Shown: in pieces, positions 44,053 through 56,594 of the stretch
Position numbering within the stretch: position 1 is the first letter of the stretch
Layout: every line of letters begins with the position of its first letter
Origin: Rapana venosa
Taxonomy: Eukaryota; Mollusca; Gastropoda; Neogastropoda; Muricidae
Reading direction: 5' to 3'
DNA length: 64,000 bases
Assembly (NCBI GenBank): GCA_028751875.1
Contig: CM054157.1
Location: 257,322-321,321, forward strand
Notes under the pieces: model-generated
Databases searched by the model: none
Seen by the model: the letters and a program-made list of their open reading frames with translations, nothing else
What the model was told of the DNA's origin: nothing
Translations under genes and position numbers: made by a program

Positions 44053-44700
44053 TGGTCGAGTTACACCCTCACGGTCTGAAATCAAGAGGAAACTTCTCAT
44101 TGCCAGGCCACCAGAAGGCACCAGTGACCGAGCCCGGACACACCTCGTAGTGTTCAGTGGTGCCTGTTCTGACATGCCCCCTACTGATGGCAGTGATAGC
44201 CAAGTCGCAGACCCAGATGGAGTGAGACTAGACCAAGGGTGGTGACCACCTTCAGCTACCTTTCCCCATGAACCTTCCACCCCGAAGGCTTTTGACACTG
44301 GTCAGTTCACCACAGGCACAGATCTGTACAAGAAACCGAAACTGAGGTCACCGTGAGAGCAGAGAAACAGTGACCACAGAATCTGAAACAAGTCTTTTTT
44401 TTATTGCATGATGACCAGTGGTGATGAGGAGGATGTACTGAGGCTGCTATGGACGGCTACTTGACAGTGCTGTACTCTGTGCTTCCCTTCATGGTACATC
44501 CCAGCGTCAACTTGCAGTGGACTGGTCAGGAAGTTTGGGCAACACTCTGAAAATGGCACCAGTAAAGCAGATGAAGCTCGACTGTGGGGTCCCCGTCTTT
44601 CCAACACGCCCCCATTACCCTCACTCTGGGCAGGAGCTGGCCAGTCTGAAAGAGCCCGGTGACTGACAGGATTCAAACCAGCCGTCTTCCAGCTGGCTTT
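44053..44700. other. GC-rich unique stretch, no gene recognised
   Basis: Balanced composition and short open frames on both strands (for example SEIKRKLLIARPPEGTSD on plus, 44075-44130), but no motif I know. A B-box-like GGTTTGAATCC lies on the minus strand at about 44667-44677, so a decayed SINE is possible. Confidence 0.35.
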
Positions 44701-44990
44701 CTTTGGAATGCCTGGATGTTTGTCTTGTTTGGTTTGATTGTTTCTTTCTTCCTTGTTTTTGCCGTTCTTTTTACTTCTTTCTTTGGGTCTTTCTCTCTTC
44801 CTTTCTTTCTGTCGTTTATTCTTTTTTCTTCAGGGATTTCTTTCTGTTTTCCTCTTCTCTTCCAGCTTGTCTCATTTTTCAATTCTGGCTTTGGCCCTTC
44901 TTTTTCACTCCCTCTTCCTGTTTCCACTATGTGTTCTGTATTACTACATTTCTCTTGTTTCTTGCTGCCTGTCCTTTTTTGCAAAAAAGA
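44700..44990 (-). repeat. Pyrimidine-rich block (family C-like, opposite strand)
   Basis: T/C-rich plus strand whose complement looks like the purine-rich family C blocks. From about 45000 the plus strand becomes purine-rich, so the skew flips here. Confidence 0.45.
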
Positions 44991-45139
44991 ATACAGCCAG
45001 AGTTTGTTTTAATCAAAATGGAAATAAGAAGATTAGAGAGAATGAAAGAAAGGAAAAAGTGAAAAGAAAAGAAAGAAAAGCTGAAAGGCAGAAAGATAAA
45101 GAAAAGACAGGAGCAACATAATTGAAAGAGAACAAAGAA

Positions 45140-45345
45140 CAAGAAAACTAACTGAAAAAGGGAAAAAACAGAAAACTAACTGGAAAAAGGAAATAAACCA
45201 GAAAACTTACTAAAAAAGGAAAATAAACCAGAAGACTAACTGTAAAAAGGAAAATAAACCAGAAAACTAACTGTAAAAAGGAAAATAAACCAGAAAACTA
45301 GCTGGGAAAAGGAAAATAAACCAGAAAACTAACTGAAAAAGGAAC
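45140..45345. repeat. 32-bp minisatellite, 7 units
   Basis: Units of AACCAGAAAACTAACTG followed by AAAAAGGAAAATA with small variations. Confidence 0.9.
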
Positions 45346-45519
45346 TGAACAGAAGTGGAACTAACAGCACTGCTCAGAACCCATTGTTTCAGGGAGGGCA
45401 CAAATAAAGTCAGGGCCTGCAGGATGTCAGGCAGGGAGCAGCCAGGCAGGGACAGTAGTGTTCTAACTTGACAGGGAACATGACGGTTTGTCTTCAATTG
45501 CTTCTATCTGGAGATTGTT

Positions 45520-46590
<1,071 letters not shown>

Positions 46591-46672
<82 letters not shown>
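46591..46672. repeat. (CT)n microsatellite
   Basis: About 41 CT units, uninterrupted. Confidence 0.97.
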
Positions 46673-46675
<3 letters not shown>

Positions 46676-46870
46676 GTATACGTACGTACGTATGTATGTA
46701 TGTATGTATGCATGTATGTATGTATGTATGCATGTATGTATGTACGTACGTATGTGTGTATGTATGTGTGTACGTACGTGTGCGAGTGTGTGTCTGTGTG
46801 GCGAGCGTGCGTGCGTGCAAGTATGTGTGCATGAGTTTGTGTGCGCTTGTGTGTGTTTGAGTGTATAGTG
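46673..46870. repeat. (GTAT)n/(GTAC)n and GT repeats
   Basis: Tetranucleotide GTAT with self-complementary GTAC units (46680-46692, 46742-46752), then imperfect GT. Confidence 0.93.
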
Positions 46871-46989
46871 CTGTGTGTGTGCAACCTGTTGTTGTTTTTT
46901 TACGCTATTCCTTTATCGTTCTGTCTGGGGAAGTGTTGACGTGTCACGCCTTTCCTGTCATGCCTTGGCTACACCCCCAGGTTCAGCAA

Positions 46990-47850
46990 TGGGGAGGTTG
47001 CTGCCACGGTGCAACCATGTCCCACACTTGACCACCAGCGCAGTCTACTACGACAACAACGTCAGAGAATGGTTCTGAAGATCGACTTCATGTCTGGAGA
47101 AACTGGAAGACCTACACATCACAGAAAGCTTCTGAGCAGCGACCGGAGGAAAGAGGGCCCCACTCCTGTTCTTGACCCCAGGACACCGAAGTGGACACCC
47201 TGACCAGCAGCTTCAACGATGCTGTGACTGAACCAGCCAACCACACCCGGGGTCAACACCGACCACCCCAGAAGCCCTGGGTCACGGAAGATCTACAAAG
47301 CTGAGCGACAAACAGAGAAAAGTGAAGCAAAAGAAGGAGGCTGAAGGTGTAAAACTTTACCAAGAAACCAATCAGCAAATTGAAAAAGCACGAGGAAAGC
47401 GAAGGAGACACGCAAAGGATCGAGGAAAACCAACAGCAAGAAAGCTTACCAGCTTGTGAAAGTCCTGACCAGTTTGAAACAAGGGAGAACCTCTACCATC
47501 CAAGATAAAGCAGGGAATGTCTCACAGAAGAACAACAGAATTTATTCTAATGAGGTGGACAGAGCAAGCTCCGCATGGTGCACACAGCAGCAGAAGATCC
47601 CAAGGTGTGAGATGTCCCTCCACCACCACCACCACCACCTCCACCACCTCCACCTCCACCACCACCACCACCACCACCACCACCTGGGGGAAGAAGTTGA
47701 ACTGCAGTAAAATCACTCAACAAAGGGAGATCAGCAGAAATGGGCAACAGTCCATCAGAGATGGTCAGACAGGAGGCCAGGCTATGACATACGCGGTACT
47801 CATCATCTGCAATAACAGCTGGCGGACAGGCGAGTGACCAACACTGGACA
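46990..47850 (+). pseudogene. Scrambled old RTE fragment
   Basis: An RT piece comes first (TSAVYYDNNVREWF, 47037-47078). A linker piece follows that lies upstream of the RT in intact RTEs: DTLTSSFNDAVTE (about 47190), QKPWVTEDLQ (about 47272), KKAYQLVKVLTSLKQG (about 47430-47476) and STIQDKAGN. The last part holds an ICNNSWRTGE-like remnant at 47808-47836. The domain order is therefore changed relative to 11.7 and 56.6 kb. Many stops and shifts. A CCA repeat interrupts it. Confidence 0.7.
47618..47684. repeat. (CCA)n/(CCT)n microsatellite inside RTE
   Basis: CCACCACCT-type triplets of about 65 bp within the RTE remnant. Poly-His, poly-Thr or poly-Gly readings are artefacts. Confidence 0.95.
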
Positions 47851-47923
47851 TCGTTTTCTCTGTCATATTCTTCCCCAGTAAGACCTCTTCTGTAGATGGT
47901 TGTGAGAATATAAATATACATAC

Positions 47924-47927
<4 letters not shown>

Positions 47928-48000
<73 letters not shown>
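47928..48000. repeat. (GA)n microsatellite
   Basis: GA tract with one ATAG interruption. Confidence 0.95.
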
Positions 48001-48003
<3 letters not shown>

Positions 48004-48080
48004 TTGGTTCGAATGCGGGTGTGTCCTTATCACCAAGTAGTGAATGGACATGAAACAAAAACAAACAAACAAACAAGCAC

Positions 48081-48245
48081 GCAATTGCCTACTCTTCCGA
48101 AAGACAGAACGGATGTTTAGCGTGCACGCATGATGTTCTCCGTGCGTTACATATGGGGCCTCAGTTTAGATCTCATCCGCAGTACTTTCTGGGGAGTGGA
48201 GTCAGCACTGACGATAACTCCAAGGGAAAATTCCTTCCAAAGGGT
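48081..48245 (-). mobile_element. SINE family A, both ends truncated
   Basis: Minus-strand body from the CCTACTCTTCCGAAAGACAG block through the central block (CAGTTTAGATCTCATCCGC) to the head joint (GGAGTCAGCACTGACGATAA). It lacks the 3' tail and most of the head. Strongly diverged. Confidence 0.75.
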
Positions 48246-48309
48246 GTCTTGGTGTTTTTTCTCTTGCTTTCTTTTGTTCTCATTCTTTCATTCTAGTTTT
48301 TGTTTGTTT

Positions 48310-48311
<2 letters not shown>

Positions 48312-48376
<65 letters not shown>

Positions 48377-48394
48377 TAGAGAGAGAGAGAGATC
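48312..48394. repeat. (CT)n facing (GA)n
   Basis: CT tract of about 60 bp followed by GTGTTA and a short GA tract, a natural hairpin. Confidence 0.93.
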
Positions 48395-48541
48395 TACAAT
48401 CAACAATGAGCAGAGTTTATTCTTCGGGGCTCCAACCTCTAGAACGGGGAATGATTTTGCACAGCTAAACAAAACAAAAAAACATGGCATGATGTGGCAT
48501 ATGCCAAAGCATGACTAATGTGAACATGGGATTATCTAAAA

Positions 48542-48542
48542 T

Positions 48543-48615
<73 letters not shown>

Positions 48616-48642
48616 GAGGAGAGAGAGAGAGAGAGAGAGAGC
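48542..48642. repeat. (GA)n microsatellite
   Basis: GA tract with several GGA interruptions. Confidence 0.95.
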
Positions 48643-49035
48643 GCGGCAATACCAATGACAAAAGTTTAATGGGGTTAAGCACTTAAAGCCCATACACAAA
48701 GGGGACAATGGGGGTAGTAGTGCATTATCTTAACATAAAAATCGATCGTCAACACATACTGTAGAGCACAATAAACATAACGACATGGATACCAAATCAT
48801 GGAATTGATTTTCACATACCAGTCAACGTGACATAGAAATGTAACGATTGATAATTATAGCTGTGTTACTGGAGAAACCAAAGCTGGCAACACAGCAGTG
48901 ATCATGACCAGAATGACTTCCTTTCCTGAACATCCTTTTAACTTCTTAAGTATTTTTTCTTCCACTTTTACGACAAAAACTATCCATTCTGTTTCCTGAT
49001 GTACCGACAGCTGCCAGCATTTCGTGACCAACGTT
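48643..49035. other. Unassigned unique stretch
   Basis: No coding signal. CCCATACACAAAGGGGACAA at about 48690 has a weak match with CCCATTCATAAGGGGACAGT at about 56268, and the following ACGACATGGATACCAAATCA resembles the text at about 56358-56380. It may be an old repeat. Confidence 0.35.
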
Positions 49036-49037
49036 TC

Positions 49038-49047
49038 GGGAGGAGAG

Positions 49048-49127
<80 letters not shown>

Positions 49128-49130
49128 CAC
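49038..49130. repeat. (GA)n microsatellite
   Basis: GA tract with GGA interruptions. Confidence 0.95.
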
Positions 49131-49530
49131 TTTGAGAAAGAACACCCACCACCACCCCTTCAATACCACCCCAACCAATATTTAGAAGAACGCTACACAT
49201 GACAAAAACAAGCACAATAAGGAACGTCAGAGAAAGGAGAGGAAAGTGAGGACAGAACAGTGAAGAAAGGCAGCTGAGGGCACAAAGCTGACAATCACAT
49301 GACATGACACAGGACAGGACTGGACAGGACTGGGCAGGACAGGACGGAAGTTCCATGAAATGGAACCAAGTTCAGTTCACATAATCTGGTTCAGAGGCCG
49401 GGGTGATTAGTTGAACAGGGCAGGATGTTCATCTCCTAATTAAACACGGCAGATCCACTTCAGTTAGTGACATTCGTCTGTCTCAAATGTCTGATAAATG
49501 ACTTGATGAGCGAAGCGCGTGTATGCGCGT

Positions 49531-49540
<10 letters not shown>
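49131..49540. other. Unassigned stretch with short ACAGGACTGG repeats
   Basis: A decamer-like GGACAGGACT repeat at about 49309-49346. Otherwise nothing recognised. Confidence 0.45.

Positions 49541-49600
<60 letters not shown>
49541..49600. repeat. (AC)n microsatellite
   Basis: About 29 AC units preceded by GCGCGC. Confidence 0.97.
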
Positions 49601-49602
<2 letters not shown>

Positions 49603-50916
49603 GTAGAATACAGTAGTAAGAGTCACAAGAAGGTGACAGAAAATGACCGGGACAAGGAGGAGCTGTGGGTGAAGTGCCTCCCTGCAGAGTCTTCAGCCAG
49701 CTAGGCAGTGAACGGCACAGCAGCCCCTGAGGTCAGGCTGCAGGTAAGGGTGAGGCACATCTCTGCCTTGTGACAGAGGAGACAGGGGAGATGCATTCCA
49801 ATGACGGTCAGCACAGTGAACTACGACATGACCTCAGGATATCCCAGTATGAAATCCATGATCATTATGAAATCCACGATCATTATGAAATCCACGATCA
49901 TTATGAAATCCATGATTTCAAACCTCAGTGAACGAATCATGTTTAAAGAAAATCAATATTGGAGCAGGAAAACTTGCGCTGAAAAGAAACACTTCAACAC
50001 TGTCAACCAGATGCAGACAGACACTGCAGACACTGCACGTGCCCACCCCTCATTCTGTTCTGAATCAAAAGCTAGCTCAGGAACAAAGGGGGGACGAGAA
50101 AACAAAGACAGCTAGGAGGAAAAGAACCAAGAAAGCAAGCAGACCAAACAGGTACAGAGCAATGACGTCATTCAAACAGGTGATGTATTGCTAAACCTGG
50201 GCCTCTTTCCCAGTAGTCAGAGAAGAGTGAATGCTGCAGATGTGCAAGTTCTTCTCACTCTCCATTCAGTCGTGGCAGGTTTACATTACAACAGAAAACA
50301 AACTTGGGCACTCTATGGTTGAAGAGAACATCCACACCAAGAGAGGAAACAGCAGATATCACGCCATCAATGCACTCAGTGGTTTCTAAAGCTGACAGGC
50401 CAGTCGCCTGCCTGTTCACTGCCAATGCATGAATTGAGTAAAGCAAATCCAAAAATAGCTACACAGATTTTTGCAGCAAGCATCAGACACATGGCCTGTG
50501 ACTGCAAGCAGCAAAGCTGGTCATCAGCAACATCTGTCTTGTAGAATCAGGGAACTTGCAGATGAAACAAAATATCTGTAGCACGCTCCTGGCTGCAGAA
50601 TTGGTAGACATGAAAATGTCTCTTTTGTGTCACATGAAAACTGCGCCCCTGCCAGCAGTCTATGAAAGAGGACATAGCCCCTCATTAAGAGGAACAAGCG
50701 CGACAGCCGGAAATCTCGGCAGACATATCAGAGATTTGTCTGGGCGACTACTTCTTCGAACGCGTAGGAAGCGAGCAAAAAAAAAAAAGTATTTACGTGA
50801 TCTGGTAAGCTGTTGTCACAGACCCCCTAGAGAGTAGTAGCTCTGTTGGCATCTGAAATTGACAAAACTTGACAAGACTACAGCCCTGATAATTATGGCC
50901 TGTGTGGTCGGTGGGG
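49601..50916. other. Unique stretch, no gene recognised
   Basis: Contains an 18-bp tandem repeat (ATTATGAAATCCACGATC) of four units at about 49849-49918, a donor-like CTGCAG|GTAAGGG at about 49746, and several 60-100-codon frames without known motifs. Confidence 0.45.
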
Positions 50917-51321
50917 CTATAAACAGCAGGATTGGATTGGAAGCAGTTTAAACAATGCAAGAGAAAAAATGGAATAGCCAACAATACTCCTGCCACTGTT
51001 AGCAATGTTAGTTATCTCCCCTTCTTTGTCGCCCTGTGATCTGCCATTGAAAATAACCGAGTCAAATTCCTTCCAAAAATCCAACAGAATTTTACCAACA
51101 TTATTTACACTTCCATCTTTTGATTTACCATTAACCAGTGCCCTATCATCAGACAACTCGTTTAAATCATCAAATAGTTGAATGTGACTGTCATCATCAG
51201 AAAGATTACCACTGCCGGCATTTAGGCCTCCATTTAACAACCATGGGAGATCAGGATACATATTCATGGTTTCTGTGTCAGTTTTTGAGAAATTCAAATC
51301 CTGCCACGTTGTTTTCAACAT
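50917..51321 (-). pseudogene. LINE endonuclease fragment
   Basis: The minus-strand frame (134 codons) reads MNMYPDLPWLLNGGLNAGSG. NGGLNAGSG stands where GDLNA(R/G)TG is expected, so the catalytic Asp is changed to Gly. It continues VNNVGKILLDFWKEFDSVIF, NGRSQGDKEGEITNIANSGR and SIVGYSIFS (where S.IDYxI is expected). These are the central and distal motifs of a LINE endonuclease. The ends are not supported. It may belong to the same element as the ORF1 at 52180-53040, which lies upstream on the same strand. Confidence 0.65.
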
Positions 51322-52106
51322 ATATTACTGAGCGTTCTGGGACTTAACATACAAAACATGCAAGAATGTCAGAAAGCGAGCTGAAAACACATGTACTCAC
51401 TTTTAGAAAGAAACTCCTCTGTCTGCTCCAATATCCTTTCCAGGGATAGGAAATGACGCTCCATGACAAAATCAGTGCAATGCACCTGACACCCATTTTT
51501 GCCAGTTGTGATTTTCGACAGGTAGGGGTGTCGATTTTCATATTTTTCTTGATTAAAAAAACCTGTAAACTTTCGTCTGGGTTGTCCTGATGTATGAAGT
51601 GGGATTGTTTTTATTTCTTTTGCTTACAAATCACCCAGCCTCCATTCATTCTGACCACTATCACCATGCAAAAATTGTCAATTTCTGATTTTGCCACTTC
51701 CCGAGTCTAGCATTTCAATTTGTAACAACTGTTCAAACAATTGTCTAATTTTCAACCTTTTTTTTTTTTTTTTTTAAAACTTGAATAACTGTTCTTAGTG
51801 CGGAGTGAGCGTGTTAACAGTTAACGGTTAACTGTGACTGATTGTGCAGTGGAGGGTGACCGCCATTGCCTGGCACACACTGCCACGCCCTTTAGTCCTT
51901 CAGTACCTGGACAGAAGAATACGGTCTCATCTGAGAACGCACTCTCAGTGGTACTTTTACTGCATGACAGTAATTCTCAAAATGCAAACATTTCAAACTT
52001 TTGACAAACACGCTTGAATGACACACAATTAAGTTTTCTTTCCAAACCTTGAATGTCCCAACCTACATCATTATTTGAGAAAGAGACGATATACGTTGCA
52101 TACGTG

Positions 52107-52141
<35 letters not shown>

Positions 52142-52179
52142 TGTATGTGTATCCTCAGTTTGTTCATTGTTCATAGTAA
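51322..52179. other. Stretch between ORF1 and endonuclease fragment
   Basis: No clear domain. The minus strand at 51460-51380 has an open segment MERHFLSLERILEQTEEFLS ending near a GTGAGT donor-like site, which could be an exon but has no support beyond that. A T17 run (about 51759-51776) and a GTTAACAGTTAACGGTTAAC near-palindrome (about 51812-51831) are present. A GT tract lies at 52113-52139. Confidence 0.4.
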
Positions 52180-53040
52180 AAGGCTGAGAGGAAAGGGGCC
52201 TTTAGGAAATCTTTCCCCTCTGATGTTTGGGCCGGTGGGATCATTTTTGTTGTCGATTTTTCGTCTGTGAGTTGCTGCTGCATGGCACAGGAAAGACAGC
52301 GCCCATCACAACAGGCCTGCTTCTTTTCCCACTTCGCCTTTTTCAGAAAGGGCAGCAGCAGGCGACGAGCGTCCCGAACTCTCTTGGAGAAATCTTCCCC
52401 AATGAAAATAGTTTTCCCTGCACTGCTGTCCTTCAGCTTCTTCTTGTCTCTCAGAACACGCTGCTTGTCTTTGAACTTGGAGAAGCACGCGATGATGGGG
52501 GAGTTTGGATTGTTGCCCAGGCGGTGCACACGTTCGAATTCAACGTTTCCTTCAATTTTAAGCTGGCTGTGAAGGACATCTTGAACAAGCTTTTCACAGC
52601 CATCCCATGTTTCTGGCTGTGACGTTTGACGCCTTCGTCCATTGAAGATCAAATTATTCCTTTTTGATCTTCCTTCCTTCAAGATCAGCTAACTTCCTCT
52701 CCGACTCCTCCAACCTGTCCAACAGTTCTTCATTCTGCTGTTTCAGTGCTTGATTTTCCTCTTCAGATCATTCACCGACTGAGACAGCTGGCTGACTTCA
52801 TCACAAACACCAGAAACAGAAGCACTGGGAGAGTCCAGCCGATTGTTGACCGAGTCAAATCTGCCAGAAAAATCCTCCTTAATGCCAGTCAGAACTTCCA
52901 ACAATGACGTCAGAGTAGGCTCTGTTTGCTGCTTGTCTTTTTCAGGACCCTTCCCCCCTCCTGAGGTATCCGTGGGTAAACTCCTGTCCGCCATGCTCAG
53001 ACGGGATTGTTTGGTATTCTTAGTAGAGCCAGGGTTCATT
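52180..53040 (-). pseudogene. L1-type LINE ORF1 protein (RNA-binding chaperone)
   Basis: Minus-strand frame set of about 285 codons. The start is probably the Met at about 53040 (MNPGSTKNTKQSRLSMADRS). Then comes a coiled-coil-type segment (EVLTGIKEDFSGRFDSVNNR, QLSQSVNDLKRKI, then in another frame QNEELLDRLEESERKLADLE). After two shifts near 52680-52745, KRNNLIFNG opens the RRM-like region, followed by VEFERVHRLG, IIACFSKFKDKQRVLRDKKK and the C-terminal IFIGEDFSKRVRDARRLLLP. This is the order of L1 ORF1-like (Transposase_22-type) proteins, which trimerise and coat LINE RNA. The 52164-52682 frame is intact for 172 residues. Confidence 0.8.
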
Positions 53041-53129
53041 TTCCCACCTCCTGCCTGATGCAGAAGCGGGGCCACAACTGCATGCTGCCTGGCCCAGCAG
53101 TTCTCACTGCGAACTCCTTGGCTCACTTG

Positions 53130-53680
53130 GCGTGGTTGTACATAAACAAGGGAAGTCCACAGAAACTGTCCACATGACGTGTGAACATAAAACAAGGGAA
53201 GTCCACATAAACTGTCCACATGACGTGTGAACATAAAACAAGGGAAGTCCACACTGTCCACATGACGTGTGAACATAAAACAAGGGAAATCCACAGAAAC
53301 TCTCCACATGACGTGGGAACATAAAACAAGGGAAATCCACAGAAACTCTCCACATGACGTGGGAACATAAAACAAGGGAAATCCACAGAAACTCTCCACA
53401 TGACGTGGGAACATAAAACAAGGGAAATCCACAGAAACTGTCCATATGACGTGGGAACATAAAACAAGGGAAATCCACAGAAACTCTCCACATGACGTGA
53501 CGTGTGAACATAAAACGAGGGAAATCCACAGAAACTCTCCGCATGTGACGTGTGAACATGAAACAAGGGAAATCCACAGAAACTCTCCGCATGACGTGAC
53601 GTGTGAACATGAAACAAGGGAAATCCACACTGTCCACATGGCTGTGTACATAAAATAAAGGAAATCCACAGAAACTCTGG
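53130..53680. repeat. 44-46-bp minisatellite, about 12 units
   Basis: Units with AACATAAAACAAGGGAAATC, then CACAGAAACT, then (C/G)TCCACATGACGTG. CGTGACGTG and short-deletion variants lie toward the right. Phe/Pro/His frames on the minus strand joined to ORF1 are a fusion produced by the open period, not a longer protein. Confidence 0.93.
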
Positions 53681-53699
53681 CAGTTTGCTCTCAAACACA

Positions 53700-54454
53700 G
53701 AGGTCACGTGGCATACCTCTGACAAGCCTATATAATTTAACATGTTATGGTGAAAAATGTAGATGTTTTGCGTTAATTAGCAATTAATTAGCAAATTAGA
53801 GCAATGTAGAAATTTGTCCAACTTAAGCCATGAGTTCACCTTCCCCCTCCCCCTTCCACCACCACTGTGTGTATGCGTGCGTGCACGCGCGCGCGCGTGT
53901 GCATGTGCGCGCGCGCAAAAAAACAACAACAACACACACACACACAGGAGCTCATGCAAATAAGTGTGTGTGTGTGTTTGGAATGTTTTTGCATGTGTAT
54001 ATAATGACGAAAATACCTTGGGGTATGGATAAACAAAATCCACAACAACTCATATTTACTTGTCCTTAGCTCTTACAAGATCAAATTGTCAGGTTCTCAA
54101 AAAGTTCTTTCTTCAACCAAGTACAATTAAATTCTTTACAAAGAACATTGATCCAAAACGTCAACTGTGTCTGTGGTGAACGTTTGTGCAACTGCTTCTT
54201 CTGTTGCCGAAATTTGATATCATTGAATGATTCCTCCTCTATTACAAAGACTTTCATGAAATCCCCAGCAGTTGTTCTGAGGACAGCTGTGACCATGCAA
54301 CTGCCCAGGACGATCTTCTGTTCCATATTTCTGAATCACTTCTGTTTATTCTTTATTGCATTGCAGTGTCCAGCTGGTCTGTCATCTAGTACATTTTGCT
54401 TCTGTTAGCTCTTGTGCAGCCCTCTCCTGTCCTCTCTCTCTCTCTCTCACATAC
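53700..54454. other. Unassigned stretch with GC/GT-rich and CA tracts
   Basis: An alternating GCGC/GTGC segment (53874-53918, Z-DNA-prone) is followed by (CA)n. 54060-54420 is unique, without recognisable coding motifs. Confidence 0.45.
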
Positions 54455-54570
54455 ACTATGAGCGTGCACACCTCCCCCCCCCCCCCCCCCCACACACACA
54501 CCTCTTAGCCACTCCCAATCGTCTGGTATCACTGAAAGTAAGGAAACGTTAAATGAAAGAACACACACGT

Positions 54571-54601
<31 letters not shown>

Positions 54602-55025
54602 CGAACACACACGAACATACACAGGGGAACACACACCTTTTAGCCACTCCCAATCGTCTGGTATCACTGAAAGTAAGGAAACGTTAAATGAAAGAACGCA
54701 CACGTACACACAGACACACACACACACACATACACAGAACAGACACAGAGGAACACACACCTTCTAGCCACTCCCAATCGTATGGTATCACTGACAGTAA
54801 GGAAACGTTAAATGAAAGAACACACACACACACACACACACACGAACACACACAGGAACACACACCTCTTAGCCACTCCCAATCGTCTGGTATCACTTAA
54901 AGTAAGGAAACGTTAAATGAAAGAACACACACGTACACACACACACACACACGAACACACACAGAGGAACACACACCTCTTAGCCACTCCCAATGGTCTG
55001 GTATCACTGACAGTAAGGAAACACT
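54455..55025. repeat. About 110-130-bp tandem repeat, 5 units
   Basis: Each unit has TTAGCCACTCCCAATCGTCT, GGTATCACTGAAAGTAAGG and AAACGTTAAATGAAAGAAC, then a CA-rich spacer of variable length. Unit starts are near 54503, 54640, 54760, 54868 and 54978; the last is truncated. A C16-type run lies at 54475-54490. Confidence 0.93.
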
Positions 55026-55092
55026 GTGGGCGCGTGGGCTTTGTATTTGGAAACCAACAAGAACATTTGGATCATTTTTCTGTGTGCTTGTT

Positions 55093-55111
55093 GGGGGGGG
55101 GGGGGGGGGGG
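55093..55111. repeat. Poly-G run of 19
   Basis: Uninterrupted G19 on plus. Confidence 0.9.
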
Positions 55112-55257
55112 ATGTTGTTGCGTAGGCGATTGTTTTTCCCCACTTACCAGCTTCATGTCCACAAAAAAAGGTTGTGCTGACTCAGTAAGGCTGGCAAAAT
55201 GAATCTGTGCACACAGACAAGAAGACTACAGTGAATGAAAAAACCCAACACACACGC

Positions 55258-55264
55258 GCGCACG

Positions 55265-55320
<56 letters not shown>

Positions 55321-55330
55321 AGCACACCAT

Positions 55331-55378
<48 letters not shown>

Positions 55379-55390
55379 CCCCCCTCTCTC
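55258..55390. repeat. (CA)n then (CT)n microsatellite
   Basis: CA tract (55264-55319), 12 unique bases, then CT tract (55332-55374). Confidence 0.97.
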
Positions 55391-55406
55391 ACTCTCTCTG
55401 ATCTCA

Positions 55407-55636
55407 TCCTTCGGATGAGACTATAAACCGAGGCCCCGTGTGCGAACACGCAAGCAGAACATCTTGCCCACAGGTTAAACCCTGTTCCGCTTTTCGTAAG
55501 AGTAGGACATTGTGTGCCGGTGGGAACAGATGACACAATTTACAAAACCGCATACAGACAGGGACTAGATGTAAAAAAGCACATAAGTGCTTACTCCATT
55601 ATCCTCCATACAAAAGAATAAAAATAAATAAATAAA
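55407..55636 (+). mobile_element. SINE family A, 5'-truncated
   Basis: Starts at the central block (CGGATGAGACTATAAACCGA) and ends in an (AAAT)n tail. The truncation point is nearly the same as in the copies at 6196 and 6940. Confidence 0.88.
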
Positions 55637-55671
55637 TCACACACACACACGCGCGCGCGCGCGCACACACA

Positions 55672-55882
55672 CTGCATGCGAACGCACGCAGAACATCTTG
55701 CGCAGACGTTAAAACCTGTTCCACTTTTCGGAAGAGTAGGCCATTTTGTGTCGGTGGGAACGGATGTCAAAATTTACAAAACGCACGGGAACTGGATGGG
55801 AAAAGGCACATGAGTGTTAATTCAAATATCATCAAAACAAAAGAATGAATAAACAAATGAAATAAATAAGTAAATAAATAAC
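55672..55882 (+). mobile_element. SINE family A, 5'-truncated, diverged
   Basis: Starts downstream of the central block (GCGAACGCACGCAGAACATC) and ends in an (AAAT)-rich tail. In tandem with the previous copy, separated by CA/CG repeats. Confidence 0.8.
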
Positions 55883-56070
55883 ACGGGGACTGTAATGTTC
55901 TAGTTGCCATAGATGTGATGTGTATCCATCCATTCATTAAATGAATAACAAAAAAACATGATCAGCATAGCAACCACAAGCTAGTAACTAGCGCATCATG
56001 TGCCTGCATAAGAACATCAACATTGACCATACAGAAATCAGTGAAACAAGAAGGAAATAATGACCGAACA

Positions 56071-56074
<4 letters not shown>

Positions 56075-56104
<30 letters not shown>

Positions 56105-56151
56105 GCACGCACGCACGCACACACACACACATCTATCTATCTATCTATCTA

Positions 56152-56213
<62 letters not shown>

Positions 56214-56230
56214 GAGGGGGGGGGGGGGGA
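56075..56230. repeat. CA, ATCT, CT, AT, GT, G compound microsatellite
   Basis: Six adjoining simple tracts within 155 bp. Confidence 0.95.
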
Positions 56231-56234
56231 GACA

Positions 56235-56551
56235 ATGACAACGATGTACTGTGGTTCGTTTTCAATCCCATTCATAAGGGGACAGTGGGAGGGGGACTGG
56301 GAACAAACACATATTCATCTAAGACGATAAAACAATGAACAACAGCCCAGATATCATCGTGACACGGATTCCATGTCATGGTTCAACAGCTGCAACAAAC
56401 TCGGGTATTGTAACCCACAGTAATTATGATTACTGTAATTCTTTGGCAAAGCGAGAACAACGAACAAAACCTATTGCTGTTAAAGCATACGGCACCTTAT
56501 CTTGAGACTCATTGAGACACGCGATTGTTTTGAAAATTTACGTCATGTATT
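56235..56551. other. Unassigned stretch 5' of RTE
   Basis: No coding signal. Weak similarity to 48690-48790. Confidence 0.35.
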
Positions 56552-56594
56552 AAACCTAAGGTCAGGTCAGAGGTGTCCTCTGCTACCAGTAACC

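Noticed and set aside
43569..44298. Long Leu/Pro/Cys (plus) and Ala/Gly/Arg (minus) frames
   Set aside because: They derive from the CCTTG/CCCTG pentamer array. Neither flank carries recognisable coding sequence.
51459..51541. Short exon with MERHFLSLERILEQTEEF before a donor-like GTGAGT
   Set aside because: No acceptor, no neighbouring exons and no recognised family. Noted only in the interval description.
52743..53669. 308-codon minus-strand protein with Phe/Pro/His repeats at the N terminus
   Set aside because: The repeats are the 44-bp minisatellite read through. The plausible ORF1 start is the Met at about 53040, downstream of it.
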